Shown piece by piece: positions 1 to 5,619 of a DNA stretch of 9,153 nucleotides (the stretch's first letter is position 1; each line of letters opens with the position of its first letter). The notes under the pieces are model-generated. The model searched no databases and had not been told where the DNA came from. It saw only the letters and a list, made by a program, of their open reading frames with translations. Position numbers and translations under genes: made by a program. Source of the DNA: a bacterium (GTDB lineage: Bacteria; Patescibacteriota; Minisyncoccia; UBA6257; GWB1-50-10); the NCBI GenBank assembly GCA_021791135.1, contig JAJYXD010000067.1:1-9153 (forward strand), in the 5' to 3' direction.

Positions 1-2
1 TC

Positions 3-134
3 TACTCGATTGTGAAAGGTTTGACGCTCACCTTCAAGTGTAGAAGGCTTCTGAGGCGCCACCGGATGCTCCTGGGCGAGAAGGTGGAAGAATTGGAAGA
101 AGACAGCGATTCGGGTGATTCTGGAGGGCTATAA
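3..134 (+). CDS. 3' end of an unidentified protein (partial)
   Basis: An open frame runs in from the window edge and ends at TAA 132-134, giving the last 43 residues of a protein. The fragment begins with a hydrophobic/basic stretch (YSIVKGLTLTFKCRRLLRRH), continues with GEKVEELEED and ends in an acidic Ser/Asp/Gly tail (SDSGDSGGL). A basic segment followed by an acidic, probably disordered tail suits a cytoplasmic C-terminus, possibly after a membrane segment, but no family is recognisable. Support for it being a real gene is the terminator some 60 bp downstream on the same strand and the lack of any competing frame. The two other + frames have stops within the first 45 bases. Confidence 0.5.
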   Translation, partial: YSIVKGLTLTFKCRRLLRRHRMLLGEKVEELEEDSDSGDSGGL

Positions 135-191
135 GGAGGAAACAAAATCGTTTCTTTCATCGGAAAGAACGAGGTTTGCTCCGCGGTTTTC

Positions 192-214
192 GGTTCCTCT
201 AAGGAGCCTTTTTT
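192..214 (+). terminator. Intrinsic transcription terminator
   Basis: Seven base pairs can form between 192-198 (GGTTCCT) and 202-208 (AGGAGCC), including one G-T wobble, closed by a 3-nt loop (CTA) and followed directly by six T residues (209-214) and further AT-rich sequence. This is the standard Rho-independent layout on the + strand. It would end the transcript of the upstream gene and insulate the promoter at 248. Confidence 0.75.
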
Positions 215-247
215 ATTATTCCGCTACGCCTTTCCGCCTCGAGAGGT

Positions 248-260
248 TATAATGGCTGTA
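248..260 (+). promoter_or_regulatory. -10 promoter giving a probably leaderless mRNA for gene 1
   Basis: A perfect TATAAT lies at 248-253, six bases before the ATG at 260. With the usual 6-7 nt from -10 to start, transcription would begin at or next to the A of the start codon, so the message would have no 5' leader. No Shine-Dalgarno sequence precedes the ATG, consistent with this. I see no TTGACA-like -35 at 16-18 bp spacing. The site is just downstream of the terminator, where a promoter is expected. Confidence 0.6.
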
Positions 261-2041
261 TGCAATCCGAGTTCAAAACTTGTCAGAATTGCGAAGACTC
301 GTTCGTTATCGAACCGGACGATTTCGCGTTCTACGAACGAATCCAAATGCCGCCGCCGACGTTTTGTCCCAAATGCAGAGAACAAAGAAGAATCGCATGG
401 AGAAACGAGCGTGCGCTTTATAAAAGGAAATGCGATCGGTGCGGAGAAATAGTGGTCTCGCGCGTTTCGCCCGACAAGCCGTACCCGATGTACTGCAAGA
501 AGTGCTGGTGGGGCGACACGTGGAGCCCGTTCTCCTACGGAAAAGAGTACGACTTCTCGCGTCCTTTTTTCGAACAGTTCAGGGAACTCTTGTACGCGAC
601 GCCGCACGTCTCGATTTTGAACTTAAATACCGTGAATAGCGATTGGGTGAATCAGGAAACCGACGATAAAAACTGCTATCTGAACGTGGGCGGACACTAC
701 AATGAGGATTCCGCCTACAACACCTATGCGCTCTACACGAAAGATTCCCTCGATAACTTCTGGATGCTGAATAGCGAGCTCGCGTATGAAAATATCAACT
801 GCGAAAAATGCTATCGCATCGTAGGTTCGCGGGATTGTTCTGACTCTCAAAATGTATTCTTTTCTTTCGATTGTCGGAACTGCTCGAACTGTCTCGGGTG
901 CGCGGGATTAAGAAACAAGCAGTTCTACCTGTTTAACAAACCCCACTCGAAGGAGTCGTATGAGAAGTTTTTGGAAGAACATCCGTTGAGTTTGTATAAG
1001 AACTTCAATGAGTTGCGCGTCCGCGCGGAAGCGCTTTGGAATACCATACCTCATCGCTTTGCGTCTATTTTAAGATCCAATGAGGTAAGCGGGAATCATA
1101 TTACCAACTCGAAGCGGGTATTCGACTCCTGGGACGTGGAGGACAGCGAGGATGCGAAGTATATCTACATCGGAGGATGGCTTCGCGACAGCTATGACGA
1201 GAGCGCGCACGGCGCATCGGAATTGAGCTATGAGTGCGCGAGTGGCGGGGGAGTGTACAACTCGAAGTTCTGCAACTTCTGCATGAGCGGCGATCCTTTG
1301 AAAAAAATACACTCGTCCGACATCGAGTACTGCTATTCCGTGATCGACAGCAAAAATTGTTTCGGATGCGCCAATATAAGAAGCGGAGAGTACTGCATCT
1401 TGAATAAAAAGTATACGAAGGAGGAGTATGAAGCGCTCGTGCCGAAAATACGAAAGCACATGATGGAGATGCCGTATCAAGGCAAGCGCGGAAGGGTATA
1501 CAAGTACGGAGAATTTTTTCCCGTCGAGTTCGCTCCTTTTGGCTATAACGAAACCGCGGCGCAGGATTACTACCCGCTCGCGAAAGAGGAAGCGATCGAA
1601 AAAGGATATCCATGGAGCGATTACGAGTCGGACGCGAAGTACGAGTTCTCCGAGTATACGGTTCCGGACGATATTAAGGACGTGAAAGATGATATTCTCC
1701 AAAAGATTCTGAAGTGCGGGGTGTCGGGGAAGCCATATCGCTTGGTTCCGATGGAACTCGAGTTTTACAGAAGAATGAATCTTCCGATCCCTCGGGTCTC
1801 GCCACTTGAACGCCACAAAGCGAGAATGAAGAAACTTCTCCCGCGCGTACTTTTTGAGAGGAAATGTCAGTGCTTGTCCGCCGAAGCCTTGGCGAAGGCG
1901 GACGCGGGCGAGGGCTATCGTAATGTAGCAGAACATTTTCATGGCGCCGACCACTGCCCAAACGTAATCCAAACGCCATACTCGCCCGAATCGCCTGCTA
2001 TTATATATTGTGAACAGTGTTACCAGACGGAAGTCGTATGA
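260..2041 (+). CDS. Cys-rich multi-zinc-ribbon repeat protein, paralog 1
   Basis: 593 aa with about 29 Cys; no signal peptide or membrane segment. Ribbon 1 is C8/C11/C36/C39 (CxxC-x24-CxxC), resembling from memory the Pfam zf-trcl type (F.I.P.D..FY....PPP..CP.CR). Ribbon 2 is C58/C61/C79/C82 (CxxC-x17-CxxC), followed by WW and the motif DFSRPFFEQF. The centre is rich in Asn, Cys and aromatics, with CLGC at 211-214 and CFGC at 367-370 marking an internal duplication; GEFFP is at 417-421. The C-terminal x24 ribbon is degenerate: C486, S489, S514, E517, one Cys of four left. The last ribbon has C536/C538, an insert containing HFH, C566, then C584/C587. Residues 539-547 come from a palindromic repeat inside the gene. 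The first ATG follows the -10 by six bases and gives the same Cys numbering as paralogs 3 and 4. The family is one I remember as common and uncharacterised in Patescibacteria; function unknown, presumably a metal-stabilised binding protein. Confidence 0.9.
   Translation: MQSEFKTCQNCEDSFVIEPDDFAFYERIQMPPPTFCPKCREQRRIAWRNERALYKRKCDRCGEIVVSRVSPDKPYPMYCKKCWWGDTWSPFSYGKEYDFSRPFFEQFRELLYATPHVSILNLNTVNSDWVNQETDDKNCYLNVGGHYNEDSAYNTYALYTKDSLDNFWMLNSELAYENINCEKCYRIVGSRDCSDSQNVFFSFDCRNCSNCLGCAGLRNKQFYLFNKPHSKESYEKFLEEHPLSLYKNFNELRVRAEALWNTIPHRFASILRSNEVSGNHITNSKRVFDSWDVEDSEDAKYIYIGGWLRDSYDESAHGASELSYECASGGGVYNSKFCNFCMSGDPLKKIHSSDIEYCYSVIDSKNCFGCANIRSGEYCILNKKYTKEEYEALVPKIRKHMMEMPYQGKRGRVYKYGEFFPVEFAPFGYNETAAQDYYPLAKEEAIEKGYPWSDYESDAKYEFSEYTVPDDIKDVKDDILQKILKCGVSGKPYRLVPMELEFYRRMNLPIPRVSPLERHKARMKKLLPRVLFERKCQCLSAEALAKADAGEGYRNVAEHFHGADHCPNVIQTPYSPESPAIIYCEQCYQTEVV
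1876..1903. repeat. Imperfect palindromic element inside the coding sequence of paralog 1
   Basis: Arms GTCCGCC (1876-1882) and GGCGGAC (1897-1903) are perfect complements. Inside them GAA faces GAA, then GCC pairs with GGC around a TT loop, so the folded form has a 7-bp stem, a symmetrical GAA/GAA internal loop and a 3-bp tip. It is read in frame as SAEALAKAD within LSAEALAKADAGEG, where paralog 4 has only AGVKSENGT. From memory, GC-rich elements of this form, translated as ALAKAD on one strand or RQGFGGQ on the other, recur in Patescibacteria genomes. Only one copy is in this window, so calling it a dispersed repeat rests on that recollection. Confidence 0.6.
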
Positions 2042-2086
2042 TAGGTGCTATGCTATAGCATAGCACCTACAAAAAGTATGACTTCC
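2029..2086. repeat. Perfect 28-bp palindrome nested in a longer inverted repeat over the gene 1 stop
   Basis: Positions 2042-2055 (TAGGTGCTATGCTA) are the exact reverse complement of 2056-2069, giving a 28-bp palindrome with no spacer. It begins one base after the gene 1 stop codon (2039-2041). Outside it, GGAAGTC (2029-2035) and GACTTCC (2080-2086) also pair, separated from the core by 6 and 10 unpaired bases, so the structure reaches into the last codons of gene 1. No T-run follows on either strand, so it is not a standard intrinsic terminator. It could be an mRNA 3'-end stabiliser, a site for a dimeric DNA-binding protein, or a mobile palindromic repeat. The rest of the gap to 2196 is purine-rich with no gene visible. 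Confidence 0.8.
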
Positions 2087-2196
2087 TCATATAACACAAG
2101 AGTACAAAGAGGAAAAAGAGGACAAAGAAGACAATCTAATACAATGAAAATCTTTAGTTTCAAAATGGGTCGGTTGTTAAGTGAGCCATGTGAGGG

Positions 2197-3915
2197 ATGA
2201 ACTCAAAAACTCCACAATTCAACAAGGCACTCGACGCAATCCTGGACCCGCTCGTTCCGCATGAGCGAACATGTAAGAAATGCGGAGAATCGTTCAAAAT
2301 AGAAAGCGAAGATATTAACTTTTTTCGAATGCTTCGCGTGCCGCCTCCTTTGTTATGTCCGAGATGCCGCATACGAACGAGAAGAGCTTTCACAAACTAC
2401 ACAACGTTTTTCAAGAAAAAATGCGATGCACCCGGACATGATGAAATACTTATCTCGCAGATTCCGGAAGGAGGACCGTCTCCCGTCTTTGATTTTGATT
2501 ATTACTGGAACGGAGATTGGAATCCGATGAATTATGGAAAGGAGTTCAGTGCCGGAAAGTCATTTTTCGAACAGTTCGATGAGTTGAGAAAACAGGTGCC
2601 GCAGGCGGCAAATACCGGAGATCCGATGAGTGTCGACAGCGAGTATGCGGCCTACGGCGTTCAACTTAAAAATTGCTACTACGTGTTCGGAGGCATGAAT
2701 GCCGAGAATGTGCAGTACGGCAACTGGCCGATGTATTCCAGGGATGACGTCGACGTGCTCGTCTCGTGGTCGTCGGATAAATGCTTTGACATAGTACACG
2801 TGAAGGATTGCTATCATTGTTTTTTTACCTATTTCTCGAAGTATTGTCTCGAGAGTGCTTTTTTATACGATTGCCGGAACTGCGAACACTGCTTCGGATG
2901 CGTAAATCTACGGAACAAGAAATACAACTTCTTCAATATGCAGTTGTCGGAAGAGGAGTATGGGAGAAAAATGGGGGAGATAAATCTCGGAAACGCGAGC
3001 GAACTGGAGCATTGGAAAGACAAGTTTCTTGAGTTATTACGGGAGTCGCCGAAGAGAATCTCCCTGAACGAGCAGAGCGTCCGTTCCTCGGGGAATCTTC
3101 TGGAGAACTGTAAAAACTGCTACCGATGTTTTTTCGTCGTTGGAGGTGAAAATCTGCGATACGACGATTTCCAGCTTGCCGCGAAAGATTCGATGGACGT
3201 GTTCCTCGGTACGAAACCGGAGAAGTGCTACTTTACCGTCTCCCCGTATGACGGATTCGAAATAAAGTTCAGTTCGATGCTTCGGGGGCAGTGTCACAAT
3301 CTCGAATACTCCATGAATATGCGATCATGTGACAATTGCTTCGGGTGTATAGGACTGACGAACAAGAAGTTCTGTATTTTAAACGTCCAGTATTCGGAGG
3401 ACGAATACTGGAGGAAACTGGACGAGATAAAAACGGCGATGCTGAAAGGGCATGAATATGGAGAATTTTTCCCCATCAAGTTTAGTCCATTTCCTTATAA
3501 CAGTTCGCTTGCGCAATTATCAAATCCTTTATCGGAAGAAGGAGCAAAAAGAGAGGGGATATGGTATGTGGTTGGGGAACATTCGGAGTTTTTGGGGAAA
3601 ATTGTGGATAGTGCTACCGTAGGGGATATAAGAGAAGTTTCCGACGATATTTTGGACTCTGCGTTGACGTCGCGCGGGACGGGGAGATTGTTCCGTTTGA
3701 CGAAGGCGGAACTCGCGTTTTATAAGAAAGAACATATTGCGATACCGGAGTTTCATCCGGAGGAACGTCTGAAATTAAGATTCGGATGGCTTAACAATCT
3801 CGTACTCGAGGAGCTGCCTTGTTCTTTGTGCGGAACGCCGGTTATCGGAATGCCGCCACAGGGTATGCGGGAGCACGTCGTGTGCGATGAGTGCCATAAA
3901 AAGATAATTATATGA
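2197..3915 (+). CDS. Cys-rich multi-zinc-ribbon repeat protein, paralog 2 (CDAPGH subtype)
   Basis: 572 aa, the most divergent of the four. An 18-residue N-terminal extension (up to PHERT) precedes ribbon 1 (C26/C29/C54/C57, x24 spacing kept). Ribbon 2 is altered: C76 starts a CDAPGH sequence, and the second CxxC is replaced by aromatic/acidic residues (FDFDYYWNGDWN), so at most a Cys/His pair remains. FFEQF follows. The central region keeps CFGC at 232-235 and 381-384; GEFFP is at 422-426 after a short deletion relative to the others. The C-terminal x24 ribbon has lost all four Cys (S492, T495, H520, E523 in the same spacing), while the final ribbon C542/C545/C563/C566 is an intact CxxC-x17-CxxC. 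An in-frame TGA at 2191-2193 fixes the start at this ATG or later; GAGGG abuts the ATG too closely to be a normal ribosome site. Its stop overlaps the start of paralog 3. Family placement is firm; role unknown. Confidence 0.88.
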   Translation: MNSKTPQFNKALDAILDPLVPHERTCKKCGESFKIESEDINFFRMLRVPPPLLCPRCRIRTRRAFTNYTTFFKKKCDAPGHDEILISQIPEGGPSPVFDFDYYWNGDWNPMNYGKEFSAGKSFFEQFDELRKQVPQAANTGDPMSVDSEYAAYGVQLKNCYYVFGGMNAENVQYGNWPMYSRDDVDVLVSWSSDKCFDIVHVKDCYHCFFTYFSKYCLESAFLYDCRNCEHCFGCVNLRNKKYNFFNMQLSEEEYGRKMGEINLGNASELEHWKDKFLELLRESPKRISLNEQSVRSSGNLLENCKNCYRCFFVVGGENLRYDDFQLAAKDSMDVFLGTKPEKCYFTVSPYDGFEIKFSSMLRGQCHNLEYSMNMRSCDNCFGCIGLTNKKFCILNVQYSEDEYWRKLDEIKTAMLKGHEYGEFFPIKFSPFPYNSSLAQLSNPLSEEGAKREGIWYVVGEHSEFLGKIVDSATVGDIREVSDDILDSALTSRGTGRLFRLTKAELAFYKKEHIAIPEFHPEERLKLRFGWLNNLVLEELPCSLCGTPVIGMPPQGMREHVVCDECHKKIII

Positions 3916-5618
3916 ATCCGGAAACAAGAATTTGTCAGAGTTGTAAGAGCCGGTTTGTCATCGAACCGGATGACTTTCTTTTCTATGAAAAAATCGACGT
4001 TCCACCGCCGACGTTCTGTCCAAAGTGCCGGCTACAGAGACGACTGGCGTGGTTCAAGGGATTCCGTTTGTACAAGAGAAAATGTGATCTGTGCGGAGAA
4101 GAGAAGATCTCGATGTACAAACCCGATGCGCCGTACACGGTGTATTGCGCCGATTGTTGGTGGTCGGATAAGTGGAATCCTGAAGATTATGCCCGCGAAT
4201 ATGATTTTTCGAGGCCCTTTTTTGAACAGCTGAATGAATTTTTACACAAAGTTCCTATACGAGGTATCGCGGTCACGAAGAGTGTGACCGAGTTATCTCC
4301 GTATACCAATCATTGCGATCACTCGAAGAATTGCTATCTGATCTTCTACTCGGATTACAACGAGGATTGCCAGTATGGTTTTTATCTTACTCGGGACAAA
4401 TCACTTCTGGATTGTAGCGTGTATTGGGAGTGCGAGCAGTGTTATGACGGTCTAAACGGTTTTAGAAACAACCGCGTTCACGGATCACGAGGGAATGTTC
4501 ATACCTCTTTCGATTGTTATTTCATTCGGGATGCCAAAAACGCCGAGCGTTGTTTCGGTTCGGCTAACTTACACAACAAAAAGTATGTTTTCTTCAACGA
4601 ACAGCTGACGAAGGACGAGTACGATAAAAAGTTGAGCGAGATCAATCTCGGTTCGTACAAAACATATCAGGAGATGAAATTGCGCTCCGAGGAGGTCTGG
4701 AAGAATTCGATTCCCAACCCCTGTTACGATTATATGTTTAACGACAACTGTACCGGCAACTACGTTTTTTCTTCGAAGAACTGCAAAGAGTGCTACGACT
4801 CCGGATACTGTGAGGACTGCAAATATATGATGCTTATAAAAACTCCAAGCGTAAAAGACAGCTATGATTATGTCGATTGGGGAGAAAACGCGGAACGAAT
4901 CTATGAGGGTATCACCATAGGCAATAATGTTTCCGACGTGAAATTCAGCCAGGATATTCATAACAGCCATCATGTCGAATATTCGAAGAGCTGTATGAGC
5001 GACGCCTTTCTCCTGGGGTGCTCGGGTTTGAGAAATAAGGAGTACTGCATATTCAACAAGCGGTACGATAAAGAAAGCTTTCATCAAATGAGAGAGAAAA
5101 TTCTCGCCCATATGGAGAATTCGCCTTATAAGGATGCCGCAGGACATGAGTATGGCTATGGAGAATTCTTCCCGATGTCCTTTTCTCCCCACGATTACAA
5201 CGACACCTTCGCGCAGATGTTTTATCCCCTTGAAAAGGAAAAGGCATTGCAAGAAGGTCTCACGTGGGCGGACATGTCACCGAGCGAGTACGTGACTACA
5301 ATGGAGGCGACAGATCTACCCGATCACATCAGGGACGCGAAAGACGACATTTTGAACGAGGTAATCAAATGTACGACATGTCCGAGAGGATACAAGATAA
5401 CCCATCAGGAACTTCAATTCTTAAGGCAACATAATCTTCCGCTTCCAAGGCGCTGCCCATTCTGTAGAATAGAGGAGAAGGTAAAACGCTGGTCACGACA
5501 AATGACACTCATCGGGCGAAATTGCGATAAGTGTGGAAAGTCCTTTAGGACAAGTTACCGTAAGGAAGATGCGCCCATCGTATACTGCACGGAATGTTAT
5601 CTTAGGGATATTTTTTGA
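3912..5618 (+). CDS. Cys-rich multi-zinc-ribbon repeat protein, paralog 3
   Basis: 568 aa, with the fullest set of plain ribbons: C8/C11/C36/C39 (x24), C58/C61/C79/C82 (x17), C487/C490/C515/C518 (x24) and C538/C541/C559/C562 (x17). The C-terminal pair thus repeats the N-terminal pair, so the protein is flanked at both ends by the same two-ribbon unit. The middle has CFGS at 214-217 (last Cys of the motif replaced) and LGC ending at C370, then GEFFP at 417-421. The ATG overlaps the paralog 2 stop as ATGA (3912-3915) and has no clear Shine-Dalgarno, which suggests translational coupling. In the first 40 residues I count 27 identities to paralog 4, marking these as close relatives. No signal peptide, membrane span or catalytic motif is visible. 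Nucleic-acid or protein binding through the ribbons is a reasonable guess, not shown. Confidence 0.9.
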   Translation: MNPETRICQSCKSRFVIEPDDFLFYEKIDVPPPTFCPKCRLQRRLAWFKGFRLYKRKCDLCGEEKISMYKPDAPYTVYCADCWWSDKWNPEDYAREYDFSRPFFEQLNEFLHKVPIRGIAVTKSVTELSPYTNHCDHSKNCYLIFYSDYNEDCQYGFYLTRDKSLLDCSVYWECEQCYDGLNGFRNNRVHGSRGNVHTSFDCYFIRDAKNAERCFGSANLHNKKYVFFNEQLTKDEYDKKLSEINLGSYKTYQEMKLRSEEVWKNSIPNPCYDYMFNDNCTGNYVFSSKNCKECYDSGYCEDCKYMMLIKTPSVKDSYDYVDWGENAERIYEGITIGNNVSDVKFSQDIHNSHHVEYSKSCMSDAFLLGCSGLRNKEYCIFNKRYDKESFHQMREKILAHMENSPYKDAAGHEYGYGEFFPMSFSPHDYNDTFAQMFYPLEKEKALQEGLTWADMSPSEYVTTMEATDLPDHIRDAKDDILNEVIKCTTCPRGYKITHQELQFLRQHNLPLPRRCPFCRIEEKVKRWSRQMTLIGRNCDKCGKSFRTSYRKEDAPIVYCTECYLRDIF

Positions 5619-5619
5619 T

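Noticed and set aside
236..242. GCCTCGA near the gene 1 promoter also found in the 7401-7450 repeat, as a shared operator
   Set aside because: Seven matching bases are expected by chance about once in a sequence this long, and the dyad context is not shared.
252..452. 66-residue + frame overlapping the start of paralog 1
   Set aside because: It is out of frame with the conserved ribbon 1 and gives an Arg/Ser-rich sequence without similarity to anything nearby.
1070..1972. 300-residue open frame on the - strand opposite paralog 1
   Set aside because: It is the antisense of a strongly conserved coding region, has no recognisable domain, and includes the complement of the palindromic element; long antisense frames arise easily from the codon use here.
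2101..2140. Purine-rich stretch with ACAAAGAGGA/ACAAAGAAGA similarity as a tandem repeat or CRISPR-like array
   Set aside because: Only two short imperfect units with no regular spacer; better seen as low-complexity intergenic sequence.
4569..5252. 227-residue open frame on the - strand opposite paralog 3
   Set aside because: Apparent hydrophobic stretches come from reading the complement of Lys/Asp/Glu/Asn/Tyr-rich codons; no promoter or ribosome site and the + frame is certain.
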